Below, piece by piece: positions 20,010 to 30,520 of a stretch of 64,000 bases of DNA; within the stretch, counting starts at the first letter, position 1; the number at the start of each line of letters is the position of its first letter. Location of the stretch: positions 22,218-86,217 of the forward strand of contig NZ_ACCB01000016.1 in the NCBI RefSeq assembly GCF_000173735.1, written 5' to 3'. The position numbers and the translations under genes were made by a program. Source of the stretch: Yersinia aldovae ATCC 35236 (GTDB taxonomy: Bacteria; Pseudomonadota; Gammaproteobacteria; Enterobacterales; Enterobacteriaceae). The notes beneath the pieces were generated by a model. The model made no database searches, was not told the origin of the DNA, and saw nothing but the letters and a program-made list of their open reading frames with translations.

Positions 20010-21494
20010 ATGATACCTGTCATCGCGCTGGTCGGGCGCCCGAATGTGGGGAAATCCACTTTATTTAACCGTTTAACGCATACCCGAGATGCGTTAGTTG
20101 CGGACTTTCCCGGGCTAACGCGTGACCGTAAATATGGTCGTGCCGAGGTCGAGGGTCATGAGTTTATTGTTATCGATACCGGAGGTATTGATGGCACAGA
20201 AGATGGCGTAGAAACCAAAATGGCGGGTCAATCGTTATTGGCGATTGAAGAGGCTGATATCGTGTTGTTTATGGTGGATGCCCGTGCCGGATTAATGCCT
20301 GCGGATCAGGGTATTGCCCAGCATTTGCGTAGCCGCGAGAAGGCCACTTTTCTGGTCGCCAACAAAACCGATGGTATTGATCCAGATACTGCAACCGCCG
20401 ATTTCTATTCATTAGGTTTGGGTGACGTCCATGCCATCGCCGCTTCTCATGGCCGTGGCGTGACTCAGTTGATCGAAGATGTCATGGCACCGTATATGGA
20501 TGCCGAAGAGCCTGAAGTTGAGTTGACAGAAGAAGAAGCTAATGCGGCTTACTGGGCGGAACAGGAAGCTGACAGCGACGAAATTCCAGAAGATGAAGAA
20601 GATGACTTTGACCCACGGACTTTGCCAATCAAACTGGCGATTGTTGGGCGTCCTAACGTAGGTAAGTCCACACTAACAAACCGTATCCTGGGTGAGGATC
20701 GGGTTGTGGTGTATGACATGCCGGGTACCACCCGTGACAGTATTTATATCCCGATGACCCGCGATGAACGCGAATATATCCTGATTGATACTGCCGGGGT
20801 GCGTAAACGTGGCAAAATCACTGAAACGGTTGAGAAATTCTCTGTTATCAAAACATTGCAGGCGATTGAAGATTCCAATGTCGTGCTGCTGGTTATTGAT
20901 GCCCGTGATGGTATTTCGGATCAAGATTTATCACTATTAGGCTTTATTCTTAATAGTGGGCGCTCACTTGTTATTGCTGTCAACAAGTGGGATGGCATGA
21001 CAGAGGAGGCCCGTGCGCAGGTTAAAGATATGCTGGACCTGCGTCTTGGCTTTGTTGATTTTGCCCGTATCCACTTCATTTCAGCCTTGCATGGCAGCGG
21101 TGTCGGTAACCTGTTTGAATCCATTCAGGAAGCTTATGACTGTTCCACCAAACGAGTGGGCACCTCGATGCTGACTCGTATTATGCAAATGGCGGAAGAA
21201 GACCATCAGCCTCCTTTAGTACGTGGCCGTCGTGTGAAGCTGAAATATGCTCATGCCGGTGGTTATAACCCACCAATTGTTGTTATCCACGGTAATCAGG
21301 TGACTGACTTATCCGATTCGTATAAACGTTATCTGATGAATTATTTCCGCCGTTCACTGAAAGTAATGGGTACACCTATTCGCATTCAGTTTAAAGAGGG
21401 CGAGAACCCGTTTGCCGGTAAGCGTAATCCGTTAACGCCGAACCAGATGCGTAAACGTAAACGGTTGATGTCGCACCTGAAAAAAGGTAAGTAA
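20010..21494 (+). CDS. der: Ribosome biogenesis GTPase Der
   Basis: Der (EngA) is an essential GTPase with two GTP-binding domains in tandem that acts in 50S subunit maturation. The 494-aa protein has two GRPNVGKS P-loops (residues about 8-15 and about 210-217), the paired DTGG/DTAG switch motifs and NKxD motifs (NKTD, NKWD), an acidic linker between the domains (residues about 165-205) and a C-terminal KH-like domain ending in a basic tail. The length matches E. coli Der (490 aa). A strong terminator follows the stop. Confidence 0.98.
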   Translation: MIPVIALVGRPNVGKSTLFNRLTHTRDALVADFPGLTRDRKYGRAEVEGHEFIVIDTGGIDGTEDGVETKMAGQSLLAIEEADIVLFMVDARAGLMPADQGIAQHLRSREKATFLVANKTDGIDPDTATADFYSLGLGDVHAIAASHGRGVTQLIEDVMAPYMDAEEPEVELTEEEANAAYWAEQEADSDEIPEDEEDDFDPRTLPIKLAIVGRPNVGKSTLTNRILGEDRVVVYDMPGTTRDSIYIPMTRDEREYILIDTAGVRKRGKITETVEKFSVIKTLQAIEDSNVVLLVIDARDGISDQDLSLLGFILNSGRSLVIAVNKWDGMTEEARAQVKDMLDLRLGFVDFARIHFISALHGSGVGNLFESIQEAYDCSTKRVGTSMLTRIMQMAEEDHQPPLVRGRRVKLKYAHAGGYNPPIVVIHGNQVTDLSDSYKRYLMNYFRRSLKVMGTPIRIQFKEGENPFAGKRNPLTPNQMRKRKRLMSHLKKGK

Positions 21495-21503
21495 TAGCAG
21501 CAG

Positions 21504-21527
21504 AGCGCGGGCATCCCGCGCTTTTTT
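21504..21527 (+). terminator. Intrinsic terminator after der
   Basis: AGCGCGGG and CCCGCGCT form an 8-bp stem with loop CAT, followed by six T. It starts 10 bases after the der stop. Confidence 0.9.
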
Positions 21528-21602
21528 CATTTCTGGCGCATGACTTTAGGGATTTGCTCTACGGAGCCAATTGCCAAAAGCAGAAGGAGTTGACGGTCAG
21601 CC

Positions 21603-22559
21603 ATGTCTTGGGAAACCTGGAATTTCGCATTTAGTGTCACGGTGCCTAATTTGTTGATGATGTTGCTCGGCGTATTATTGCGTCGTTTTGGCTTGATGGA
21701 TGACCGTTTCTGCGATGGTGCCACCCGTCTGGTTTTCAACCTGGCACTCCCTTGTTTGCTATTTTTCAGTGTTGCCACCAACCATGTTAGCCTGTTGGAT
21801 AACCTGCCGCTGGCTATCTATGGTGCTGTTGGCACGTTGCTGACATTCCTCTTGCTTGAGATTGCTGCCAAGTGGTTGGTAAAAGACCCGAAAGAGCGCG
21901 GTGTATTCGTGCAGGGCGGTTTTAGAGCCAATACTGCTATCATGGGGCTGGCATTTGCCATGACCGCATACGGTGCCGAAGGGGTAGCTCTCGGCTCGAT
22001 GTATCTGACGGTCACGGTGATTTTATTTAATATGCTGTCAGTTATCACCTTGACCCGCAGCTTACACGCAGGGCTGGGGGGCAAAATAAGCAAGTTGGCA
22101 TTGCTGCGTAGCATTGTGACCAACCCGTTGATTATCGGGTTACTGTGCGGCTTATTTTATGCACAGACAGCATTACCGCTCCCAGCGGTCATCGTGCATA
22201 CTGGCAGCTATATTTCCGCATTGGCATTGCCGCTGGCGCTGTTGTGTACTGGTGCCAGCCTTGACTGGCACGCGATGTTCCGATCTTCCAATGTGGCGGC
22301 GTTATCTTCGGCAGCAAAATTATTCGTAGTACCAATATTGATGACCGCAGGAGGCGTGTTGATGGGCTTTCGTGGCGTAACATTAGGAATTATATTTCTG
22401 TTTTCTGCCACACCAACGGCGGCAGGTAGTTATGTTATGACCAGAGCGATGGGCGGTAATGCGACATTGGCGGCCAATATCATTGCCATCACCACTGTGG
22501 GTTCATTTTTTACCACTGCGCTGGGAATATACGGGTTACGTTCGCTTGGGGTGATGTAG
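21603..22559 (+). CDS. AEC-family transporter (auxin efflux carrier type)
   Basis: The protein is 318 aa with about ten hydrophobic helices spread over its length. It belongs to the AEC/malate-malonate permease family (relatives include MdcF and E. coli YfdV). Substrates in the family are small carboxylates or related anions, and nothing here tells which one. The start MSWETWNFAFSV is hydrophobic from about residue 8. It lies between der and yfgJ, which are neighbours without such a gene in E. coli, so it looks like a lineage-specific insertion. It has no partner enzyme nearby. Confidence 0.85.
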   Translation: MSWETWNFAFSVTVPNLLMMLLGVLLRRFGLMDDRFCDGATRLVFNLALPCLLFFSVATNHVSLLDNLPLAIYGAVGTLLTFLLLEIAAKWLVKDPKERGVFVQGGFRANTAIMGLAFAMTAYGAEGVALGSMYLTVTVILFNMLSVITLTRSLHAGLGGKISKLALLRSIVTNPLIIGLLCGLFYAQTALPLPAVIVHTGSYISALALPLALLCTGASLDWHAMFRSSNVAALSSAAKLFVVPILMTAGGVLMGFRGVTLGIIFLFSATPTAAGSYVMTRAMGGNATLAANIIAITTVGSFFTTALGIYGLRSLGVM

Positions 22560-22577
22560 TTCTTTAAGGAGTGAGAT

Positions 22578-22802
22578 ATGGATGCATTATGTCCGGTTTG
22601 CCAAAAAGTGATGACAGAAGTAAGCGGTCACTTTCATTGCTCTGGCTGTCATGGCAACTATCTACCACAGGCGAACTGCCCTGATTGCGCCAGGCCGTTG
22701 CAGGTATTAAAGGCGTGCGGCGCAATTGATTATTTCTGCCAGAACGGCCACGGATTAATTTCGAAAAGCCGCGTTCGCTTCAGTTACCTGCCTACGGTTT
22801 GA
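22578..22802 (+). CDS. yfgJ: YfgJ-like zinc-ribbon protein
   Basis: This small protein of 74 aa has paired cysteines: CPVCQ, CSGC, CPDC and a later C in DYFCQNGHG. These form one or two zinc ribbons. It resembles E. coli YfgJ (71 aa), including the C-terminal half LQVLKACGAIDYFCQ. The function is unknown. AAGGAG precedes the ATG. It starts 19 bases after the AEC transporter and converges on xseA. Confidence 0.88.
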   Translation: MDALCPVCQKVMTEVSGHFHCSGCHGNYLPQANCPDCARPLQVLKACGAIDYFCQNGHGLISKSRVRFSYLPTV

Positions 22803-22827
22803 GCCGTTGCTAATGGTGCGGGCGGCA

Positions 22828-24207
22828 TTACTGTTTTGCCGCTTTGCGTTGACGTGATTTTTTGGCCACATCGATTTGTGTAATTTCACTTTCCACCCAT
22901 CCGTCTTGCAATCTGGTGGTCAGTTTGTCACCTGTCTGCACTTGTTTGGTGGTTTTCAGCACCACTCCTGCTGGAGTCTGCGTAACACTATAGCCACGCG
23001 CCAGCGTTGCCAATGGGCTGACGGCTTCCAGTTGTGAACAGGCGATACCAAAGCGTTGGCGATAGCCATTAAGCTGGCGCTCGAAAGCTTGGCGCAAACG
23101 GTATTCCTGCTGCTGCACCTGTTGGCTATAACGGTGAATCTGCCCCTGCGGTTGTACTTGCGCAAGGCGCTGTTGGAGCCGCTCAGTGCGCCGGCTTAAC
23201 TGGCGGATTTGGTTCTGCGCGCTGTCTTCCAGGCGGCGTTGCAATTTCAGTAATAACGTCTGCTGGCGTGCCAGCCGCAAATGCGGGTGTTGCTGCTGTA
23301 AACGGTGTTCCAGACGGGTGAACTGCTGGCTGCGTTGTGCCAGATAGTAATCCATCGCCATTTCCATCCGTTGCTGCTGCCCCTGAATTTTCCTGACCAA
23401 TTCAATCTGATTGCGGCTGACTAACTCGGCGGCGGCAGAGGGGGTGGGAGCACGTAAATCGGCGACAAAATCGGCGATAGTGACATCGGTTTCATGGCCG
23501 ACAGCGCTGACAATGGGAATCCGGCTGTTAAAAATAGCGCGGGCAACCCGCTCGTCGTTAAAACTCCACAAATCTTCCAGTGAACCCCCGCCACGCCCGA
23601 CTATCAAGACATCGCATTCAGCACGTTGGTTGGCCAATTGAATAGCTCGGATTATCTGCATCGGCGCATCAGCACCTTGCACCGCTGTTGGATAAATAAT
23701 AACGGGAAGTGATGGATCGCGGCGCTGTAAAACCTGCAAAACATCATGCAGTGCCGCACCGCTGGCCGAAGTGATGACCCCAACTTGCCGGGCGGGGCTA
23801 GGCAGCAGTTGTTTATGGCGCTGATCAAACAGGCCCTCTGTTGCCAGTTGCTGCTTAAGTTGATCAAATTGCTGTTGAAGCAGTCCATCACCGGCAGGCT
23901 GCATACTTTCAGCAATTAGCTGATAATCACCGCGCGGTTCATACAAGGTTATCGATGCTCTGACCAATACTTGCTGACCATTTTGCGGGCGGAATGTGGT
24001 GCGGCGATTGGTGTTGCGAAACATTGCACAACGCACCTGCGCTCGGTCATCTTTCAGGGTGAAATACCAGTGACCAGACGACGGCTGGGAGAAATTGGAT
24101 ATCTCGGCCGTGAGCCAAATCTGGCCCATTTCCATTTCCAGCAGTTGCCGCACCGTCTGATTCAGGCGGCTGACGGTAAATATTGTTGACGCGGAAGATT
24201 GTGACAT
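22828..24207 (-). CDS. xseA: Exodeoxyribonuclease VII large subunit
   Basis: XseA is the catalytic subunit of ExoVII, which degrades single-stranded DNA from both ends. The 459-aa protein has an N-terminal OB-fold ([16 protein letters not shown] to about residue 105), the catalytic core with [16 protein letters not shown] and VGHETD, and a long coiled-coil C-terminal region rich in Gln and Arg. A longer frame begins upstream, but the ATG at 24207 (MSQSSAS) fits the family. It is divergent from guaB, and the 168-base gap holds a likely PurR site. Confidence 0.96.
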   Translation of the reverse strand: MSQSSASTIFTVSRLNQTVRQLLEMEMGQIWLTAEISNFSQPSSGHWYFTLKDDRAQVRCAMFRNTNRRTTFRPQNGQQVLVRASITLYEPRGDYQLIAESMQPAGDGLLQQQFDQLKQQLATEGLFDQRHKQLLPSPARQVGVITSASGAALHDVLQVLQRRDPSLPVIIYPTAVQGADAPMQIIRAIQLANQRAECDVLIVGRGGGSLEDLWSFNDERVARAIFNSRIPIVSAVGHETDVTIADFVADLRAPTPSAAAELVSRNQIELVRKIQGQQQRMEMAMDYYLAQRSQQFTRLEHRLQQQHPHLRLARQQTLLLKLQRRLEDSAQNQIRQLSRRTERLQQRLAQVQPQGQIHRYSQQVQQQEYRLRQAFERQLNGYRQRFGIACSQLEAVSPLATLARGYSVTQTPAGVVLKTTKQVQTGDKLTTRLQDGWVESEITQIDVAKKSRQRKAAKQ

Positions 24208-24299
24208 GTGACCTGGATCAAATTTTAAAACAAGCACTTAATTGATCGATATTACCTGCCTCAAACCGGTTGGCAAGAAAAATTATGAGAAAGTACTGG

Positions 24300-24315
24300 A
24301 GGCAACCGATTACGC
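24300..24315 (+). promoter_or_regulatory. Probable PurR operator before guaB
   Basis: AGGCAACCGATTACGC matches the PurR consensus ANGCAANCGNTTNCNT at every fixed position except the last. It lies about 60 bases upstream of the guaB start, where guaBA is purine-repressed in E. coli. Confidence 0.65.
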
Positions 24316-24375
24316 TCTGTAGAATGCCACGGCAATATTTTATCTTTTCACATTCACCTTGGTGAGATATTGCCC

Positions 24376-25839
24376 ATGCTACGTATCAAGAAAGAAGCTC
24401 TAACATTTGACGACGTTCTTCTGGTTCCAGCCCACTCCACAGTTTTGCCTAATACGGCCGAACTGGGTACTCAATTGACTGCAACTATCCGCCTGAATAT
24501 TCCTATGCTGTCCGCCGCTATGGATACCGTTACCGAAGCTCGTCTGGCCATCGCGCTGGCGCAAGAGGGCGGTTTGGGTTTCATCCATAAAAATATGTCC
24601 ATTGAGCGCCAGGCTGAAGAAGTCAGCCGCGTGAAAAAACACGAAAGTGGCGTTGTGACCGAGCCGCAGACTGTGACACCGACGACCACCCTCCGTCAGG
24701 TTAAAGAACTGACCGTTCGTAACGGTTTCGCCGGTTATCCGGTCGTGACCGAAGATTACGAACTGGTTGGCATCATTACTGGCCGTGACGTTCGCTTTGT
24801 CACTGATTTGGACCAACCCGTGACTGCGGTGATGACACCGAAAGAGCGTTTGGTGACGGTCAAAGAAGGCGAAGCCCGCGAAGTTGTACTGCAAAAAATG
24901 CATGAAAAACGTGTCGAGAAAGTGCTGGTTGTTGATGATAGCTTCCATCTGCGCGGCATGATTACAGTAAAAGACTTCCAAAAAGCAGAGCGCAAGCCCA
25001 ACGCCTGTAAAGACGAACATGGCCGTTTACGTGTTGGTGCTGCTGTGGGTGCCGGTGCGGGCAATGAAGAGCGTATCGACGCGCTGGTTGCCGCTGGCGT
25101 TGATGTTTTACTGATCGACTCCTCTCATGGTCACTCAGAAGGTGTGCTGCAACGTATTCGCGAAACCCGCAGCAAATATCCTGATCTACAAATCGTTGGC
25201 GGCAATGTCGCGACCGGTGCGGGTGCCAAAGCCTTAGCTGATGCTGGTGTGAGTGCGGTTAAAGTGGGTATCGGCCCAGGTTCAATCTGTACCACTCGTA
25301 TTGTGACTGGCGTGGGTGTGCCACAGATTACGGCGATTGCTGATGCGGTCGAAGCGCTGGAAGGCACCGGTATCCCGGTGATTGCTGATGGTGGTATTCG
25401 TTTCTCTGGTGATATCGCCAAAGCCATTGCGGCGGGCGCAAGCTGTGTGATGGTCGGTTCCATGCTGGCCGGTACTGAAGAGTCTCCGGGTGAAATTGAA
25501 CTGTATCAAGGCCGCTCTTTCAAATCTTATCGTGGAATGGGGTCACTGGGCGCGATGTCCAAAGGTTCTTCAGACCGCTACTTCCAGACCGATAATGCTG
25601 CCGATAAACTGGTACCGGAAGGTATTGAAGGGCGTGTGGCATATAAAGGTTTGTTGAAAGAGATTGTGCATCAGCAAATGGGTGGCTTGCGTTCATGCAT
25701 GGGGCTTACCGGTTGCGGCACCATCAATGAATTGCGTACTAAAGCTGAGTTTGTTCGGATTAGCGGTGCAGGTATTCAAGAAAGCCATGTTCATGATGTG
25801 ACCATCACTAAAGAGTCACCAAACTACCGCATGGGTTAA
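24376..25839 (+). CDS. guaB: Inosine-5'-monophosphate dehydrogenase
   Basis: GuaB oxidises IMP to XMP with NAD, the rate-limiting step to GMP. The 487-aa protein shows the TIM-barrel catalytic core with the catalytic Cys305 in [13 protein letters not shown], two CBS domains (about residues 93-205) between barrel strands, and the mobile flap region. The ATG at 24376 is preferred over the in-frame TTG at 24370, since [15 protein letters not shown] is the family start. A PurR-like site lies upstream. It is followed by guaA after 185 bases. Confidence 0.98.
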   Translation: MLRIKKEALTFDDVLLVPAHSTVLPNTAELGTQLTATIRLNIPMLSAAMDTVTEARLAIALAQEGGLGFIHKNMSIERQAEEVSRVKKHESGVVTEPQTVTPTTTLRQVKELTVRNGFAGYPVVTEDYELVGIITGRDVRFVTDLDQPVTAVMTPKERLVTVKEGEAREVVLQKMHEKRVEKVLVVDDSFHLRGMITVKDFQKAERKPNACKDEHGRLRVGAAVGAGAGNEERIDALVAAGVDVLLIDSSHGHSEGVLQRIRETRSKYPDLQIVGGNVATGAGAKALADAGVSAVKVGIGPGSICTTRIVTGVGVPQITAIADAVEALEGTGIPVIADGGIRFSGDIAKAIAAGASCVMVGSMLAGTEESPGEIELYQGRSFKSYRGMGSLGAMSKGSSDRYFQTDNAADKLVPEGIEGRVAYKGLLKEIVHQQMGGLRSCMGLTGCGTINELRTKAEFVRISGAGIQESHVHDVTITKESPNYRMG

Positions 25840-26024
25840 TTCCAGAGGCTTAAACCAGCGAATGTGGTCATCGTCCGCTGCTCGCATTGCTCATTGACTT
25901 GGTGTCAACTGCGTATGCGGTGCTGCGGTCGTTAACCAACTTCTTGGCTTCGCCGACTGGAATGATTTATGAATAATTATGGTAACTATTTAATTTTATT
26001 ATCTCTCTGTGGAATACGCCGCAC

Positions 26025-27602
26025 ATGACAAAAAATATCCATAAACATCGCATTCTTATCCTTGATTTCGGCTCGCAATACACCCAATTAGTGGCACGCC
26101 GTGTCCGTGAAATTGGTGTCTATTGTGAACTGTGGGCGTGGGACGTGACCGAAGCCCAGATTCGTGAGTTTAATCCAAGCGGTATCATCCTCTCCGGCAG
26201 CCCTGAAAGTACCACCGAACATGGTAGCCCTCGTGCACCGGACTATGTGTTTACAGCGGGCGTTCCTGTATTTGGCATATGTTATGGTATGCAGACTATG
26301 GCGATACAACTGGGCGGAAAAGTTGAAGGTTCAAATCAGCGTGAGTTTGGTTATGCGCAGGTTGAAATTAAAACTGACTGCGCGCTTATCCGTGATATCA
26401 AAGACGCTATTAATCCAGCCGGTGAAGCCATGTTGGATGTGTGGATGAGCCACGGTGATAAAGTCACGGCGATCCCATCTGATTTTGCGACTATAGCCAG
26501 CACTGATACTTGCCCGTTTGCTATTATGGCTAACGAAGATAAGCATTTTTATGGTGTGCAGTTCCACCCTGAAGTGACGCACACCAAGCAAGGCCAACGT
26601 CTGCTTGAGCGCTTTGTTCTGGATATCTGTGGCTGCGACGCACTGTGGACTCCGGCCACCATCATTGAAGATGCTATCGTACGTTTGCGTGAGCAAATTG
26701 GTGAAGACCATGTGATTCTTGGTTTGTCCGGTGGTGTTGATTCATCCGTCACCGCAATGTTGTTGCATCGTGCTATTGGCAAACGCCTGACGTGTGTGTT
26801 TGTGGATAATGGTTTGCTGCGTCTGAACGAAGCGGATCAGGTATTGGAAATGTTTGGTGATAAATTTGGCCTGAACATTGTCCATGTTGCAGCAGAGGAT
26901 CGCTTCCTCTCAGCACTGGCGGGTGTTGATGAACCCGAAGCGAAACGTAAAATTATTGGTCGCGTGTTTGTTGAGCTGTTTGATGAAGAAGCTTGCAAGC
27001 AAGATCTGGTGAAATGGTTGGCACAAGGCACCATCTACCCTGACGTGATTGAATCAGCCGCTTCTGCTACCGGTAAAGCCCATGTGATTAAATCTCACCA
27101 CAATGTGGGCGGCTTGCCGAAAGAGATGAAACTGGGGCTGGTAGAGCCGCTGAAAGAGCTGTTCAAAGACGAAGTACGTAAAATTGGCCTGGAATTAGGG
27201 CTGCCGTACGACATGCTATATCGCCACCCATTCCCAGGCCCCGGCTTAGGGGTTCGTGTTCTCGGTGAAGTGAAGAAAGAGTATTGCGATTTGCTGCGCC
27301 GCGCTGATGCCATTTTTATTGAAGAGCTGCATAAAGCTGATCTGTACAATAAAGTGAGTCAGGCCTTTACTGTATTCTTGCCAGTTCGTTCCGTCGGCGT
27401 GATGGGCGATGGTCGTAAATATGACTGGGTTGTCTCTTTGCGTGCGGTTGAAACCATTGATTTCATGACAGCACATTGGGCACATTTGCCATATGACTTC
27501 CTGGGCCGCGTTTCGAACCGTATCATTAATGAAGTAAATGGTATCTCACGCGTCGTTTACGATATCAGTGGTAAACCACCGGCAACCATTGAGTGGGAAT
27601 AG
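26025..27602 (+). CDS. guaA: GMP synthase (glutamine-hydrolysing)
   Basis: GuaA converts XMP to GMP using ATP and glutamine. The 525-aa length equals that of E. coli GuaA. The N-terminal class I glutamine amidotransferase has the nucleophile Cys in FGICYGMQ and the His-Glu pair in QFHPEVTH. The ATP-pyrophosphatase domain has the SGGVDSS P-loop, and the C-terminal dimerisation domain ends KPPATIEWE. It follows guaB in the usual operon; the 185-base gap between them has no gene. A strong terminator follows. Confidence 0.98.
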   Translation: MTKNIHKHRILILDFGSQYTQLVARRVREIGVYCELWAWDVTEAQIREFNPSGIILSGSPESTTEHGSPRAPDYVFTAGVPVFGICYGMQTMAIQLGGKVEGSNQREFGYAQVEIKTDCALIRDIKDAINPAGEAMLDVWMSHGDKVTAIPSDFATIASTDTCPFAIMANEDKHFYGVQFHPEVTHTKQGQRLLERFVLDICGCDALWTPATIIEDAIVRLREQIGEDHVILGLSGGVDSSVTAMLLHRAIGKRLTCVFVDNGLLRLNEADQVLEMFGDKFGLNIVHVAAEDRFLSALAGVDEPEAKRKIIGRVFVELFDEEACKQDLVKWLAQGTIYPDVIESAASATGKAHVIKSHHNVGGLPKEMKLGLVEPLKELFKDEVRKIGLELGLPYDMLYRHPFPGPGLGVRVLGEVKKEYCDLLRRADAIFIEELHKADLYNKVSQAFTVFLPVRSVGVMGDGRKYDWVVSLRAVETIDFMTAHWAHLPYDFLGRVSNRIINEVNGISRVVYDISGKPPATIEWE

Positions 27603-27646
27603 TTATTATCTTAAGTAGTTAGTAAGATATTATTCCTGATAGATAT

Positions 27647-27676
27647 AAGCCTCCGTTCATTTCCGGAGGCTTTTTT
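27647..27676 (+). terminator. Intrinsic terminator after guaA
   Basis: AAGCCTCCG and CGGAGGCTT form a stem with an 8-base loop, followed by six T. It lies 45 bases after the guaA stop and separates the operon from the AT-rich crystallin gene. Confidence 0.92.
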
Positions 27677-27833
27677 GTATGTTTAGTGTAATTAAACTTA
27701 TTGTTCTATTTTATATTTATTTGTAACTTAAAAATAAATACTCTTCCATGTGAATACACTTTTAAATGGTTTTGCCTTGTGTGAATATAAATAACCACTT
27801 TTTCTTGATTGTTTATATTTAAATAGGTGAAAT

Positions 27834-29696
27834 ATGGATGCTAATCATAATATTTTAATTGTAGTTTGTGTTTTTATTTTCACGTCGCCATCTATAGTGG
27901 CAAGTTTACCTACTGAAGATAATGTTTGTTTTTATTCTAATGATAATTATACAGAGAAAGGAGACGGTAAGAAATTTTGCGTACCTTATTATACTGAAGA
28001 CGAGTGGTTATTCAGTCAGTGGAATAATAACATTGCATCAATTAAAATCCCTTCTAATTTCCGGGTTGATGTTTTTAGTGATTATTCATTTTCTGGGAAC
28101 TCTGCTTCACTTTATAGTGATGCAAATTCTCATGTTTTAGCTAATTATGGATTGATGGGAGATATAAGCTCTTACCGAGTATTGCCAAAAAACCTATATC
28201 CGAGTAATAAAAGAATCGCCTTCAATTTTAATTCGACAATCTTCTCTGAAAATTACTTTAGCTATAATTATTATGCTAACAGTGGTAACAGTATATTTTT
28301 GGTAAAACAGAGCCAACCTATTGGTGTTGATGGTGAAAGTTCATACATTTTTTACAGCTACGCAGGGCAGATAATGACGGCCTTTTTCGGGCTGGGTTTT
28401 GAACGTAATCTATATTGTCTTATGCCCACACAGCGGCGAAGCGGTAATTTAAATGCTAACGTGGCGTTTACCTATTGTGATTTCAATAATTCAGGTCAAA
28501 CCTGGTTTCTGGATACTGTAGACGGAAAAACAGTATTAATTAATAATGGAACGGGTACTGCGCTATCGTTAGATCAAGCGGGTTTCTATGTGAGTTTACA
28601 TGTTAGCCCCGTTAATGGCTTGCCAGGTAGAATACATCAGCATGATCAGCAACCTGTATCAGTTAATGAAAATACAATTTGGTTTGATAGCTCTGTGGTT
28701 AAGTTGTGGAATGAACATGCGGTTAGACCATTTCTTCAATATAAAGAAACGTTAGAATCAATTAATGGTAATGATCAGCGTGATGTGATTGCTCATCATT
28801 TGTATGAACTTGATGATGCTTATATTTATTTGGGTGATCAAAAGAATGGCAGGCATGTTTATTATAATGCCGAGACTAAGTCCTTGATGGCTTATAATAA
28901 ACTAAGTGATGGTAAGGCATTAATTGAATCATCATGTCTCTCTTTATTGAATGACGGTTCTGATAAACCTTCACCCATCAGTTTCACCTATCATCGTAGT
29001 AACTACAGTGATGACAGTCTTGAATATCGTTGTGATAATGGTGTTGCATATAATATGTACACGAAACGGTGGTATTTTATGCCCGACTGGGAATATCATT
29101 ATCTGGTTAATGGGCATGAAAATAAAATATTGCATTTTTATGTCAATGACAAAGCTCCCTCTAATAATTTTCGTGGCGTGTTGACGGGGCCAGAACTCGG
29201 TGAATATATTGGCCAAGGGGTGAACTTCCAGGAAAGAACGCCACATGATGCGGTATTTATCAGTAGTTTGGCATTGGGGTACTTATTGGATGCTGAAAAG
29301 GAAGTTTGCAAATTAAGCGGAGTTATTGATGATAAAGGTGCGTATTCTGGGGTACTGGGTACAACCTGGTCATCAACCGATAATACGGTGTGGAAGGTCA
29401 ACCTTAGCCGTTACTATATCCCTTGGTTATTGTCAAAAATTGGCCACAAATTACATTCCAGCGAGTGGACAGACGAATTAAATGCTTTTCTGCAAAAAAT
29501 CGAAGCATTGGAAACCTTTTTTGAACAACATAAGGACCAGCCCGCCGATAATGAAAAACTGCAACAAACCAAAGCGTTGTTAGCCGAATTTTTGCAGAAT
29601 TATAAGTCAATCACATATGAACAGGTTTGGCATCAGGCAGCATATGTCCTTAATCGGATAGACGTCGTTCTCGAGCAAGATGAAGACTTAGAGTGA
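27834..29696 (+). CDS. Second exported beta/gamma-crystallin protein
   Basis: This 620-aa protein has a Sec signal peptide (cleavage near residue 23) and one beta/gamma-crystallin domain (about residues 30-117). Its two motif positions are NNNIAS at 64-69 and a weaker GDISS at 109-113. Residues about 190-255 resemble a ricin-type lectin segment (GQTW at 221-224, then NNGTGTALSLD). The rest, including a helical, coiled-coil-prone region at about 540-615 (EALETFF..EKLQQTKALL), is unrecognised. The crystallin module is related to that of the 8.5-kb gene, but the C-terminal half is different and no GNAT motif is seen. The gene is AT-rich and inserted directly after the guaBA terminator. AGGTGA precedes the ATG. 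The reading frame is complete. Confidence 0.8.
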   Translation: MDANHNILIVVCVFIFTSPSIVASLPTEDNVCFYSNDNYTEKGDGKKFCVPYYTEDEWLFSQWNNNIASIKIPSNFRVDVFSDYSFSGNSASLYSDANSHVLANYGLMGDISSYRVLPKNLYPSNKRIAFNFNSTIFSENYFSYNYYANSGNSIFLVKQSQPIGVDGESSYIFYSYAGQIMTAFFGLGFERNLYCLMPTQRRSGNLNANVAFTYCDFNNSGQTWFLDTVDGKTVLINNGTGTALSLDQAGFYVSLHVSPVNGLPGRIHQHDQQPVSVNENTIWFDSSVVKLWNEHAVRPFLQYKETLESINGNDQRDVIAHHLYELDDAYIYLGDQKNGRHVYYNAETKSLMAYNKLSDGKALIESSCLSLLNDGSDKPSPISFTYHRSNYSDDSLEYRCDNGVAYNMYTKRWYFMPDWEYHYLVNGHENKILHFYVNDKAPSNNFRGVLTGPELGEYIGQGVNFQERTPHDAVFISSLALGYLLDAEKEVCKLSGVIDDKGAYSGVLGTTWSSTDNTVWKVNLSRYYIPWLLSKIGHKLHSSEWTDELNAFLQKIEALETFFEQHKDQPADNEKLQQTKALLAEFLQNYKSITYEQVWHQAAYVLNRIDVVLEQDEDLE

Positions 29697-29994
29697 GCCG
29701 TGATGGTTACAAAATGTGACTCAGCTCACATTCTGCTTTACCCCTACAGTCAGGGATGTATAATCTTGACGAATCTTTACATCTAAACTAAATGTTTAAC
29801 ATATCGGCCACAATAATTTACATCGCCATAAGGCGGGAAATCCATTCATCATTAGTCAAGATTGCCACTACTGTCGCATAAGTCGCTTGGTAGTTTAGCC
29901 CGTAGTCACCCGCATCTGTTGAAAACATGCCTCTGGCGTGCTGATTAGTGCAATGGATGAATACTGCGAGCGTGCTGTTTTGTGGAGAAAAAAT

Positions 29995-30503
29995 ATGTCG
30001 GTAAACCTCCCTCCGATACCTCAGGTACGCGGTATTTCACGTCGTCGCCTGCTAGGGTATGTCGGTGTCGGGCTGGTCAGCAGCCTGATGAGCCCACTCT
30101 CTCTCGATGCTTTTGCAGCATCAAGCCAAAACTCACCGCAGAATCTGGAAAGATTTATGTTGGTATCCGTGCCTTGACCGGTAAACGCCAGCTCAACGGC
30201 CATATTGGTCAGCGTATCTATCAGGTTTTAATCGGTAAGATTGGCGGTTTCGATCAGAAACTGGCCTCACTCCAGCCCTTGCCAGCAGGGGAACCCCATC
30301 AATGGCCGCTACTCCAGCAGCAGATCGCCCGGCAAATTTTACAAGGTTGGTATATCGGTGTAATTGGTGAAGGAACTGATGCTGCGGTTATCAGTTATGA
30401 GAATGCGCTGATGTTTGATGCGGTATCCGATGTATTGGTTATTCGCTCTTATTGCCCGAATAAGCCTGGATACTGGGCTGCAAAGCCTGACGTCGCCTTA
30501 TAA
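29995..30503 (+). pseudogene. Gluconate 2-dehydrogenase subunit 3 family, frameshifted
   Basis: This is the small subunit of a membrane-bound gluconate-type dehydrogenase. A twin-arginine signal (SRRRLLG, then a hydrophobic stretch ending DAFAA) sends the folded protein, usually with the flavoprotein, to the periplasm. The first frame runs from ATG 29995 (after TGGAGA) to a stop at 30177. The second carries RALTGKRQLNG onward to TAA at 30503. Adding one C at CC 30167-30168 joins them (FMLVSRALTG) to give 169 aa. Without the subunit the Tat-dependent export of the flavoprotein may fail. It starts the three-gene operon, and the flavoprotein begins 17 bases after its stop. Confidence 0.8.
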
Positions 30504-30520
30504 ATCTGGAGAGTACTTAC

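Noticed and set aside
19693..20010. Minus-strand 105-aa frame in the bamB-der gap
   Set aside because: No start signal, no family, overlaps the der control region and a terminator hairpin.
24400..25020. Long minus-strand open frame (206 aa) inside guaB
   Set aside because: Antisense shadow of a highly conserved gene; no ribosome-binding site or family.
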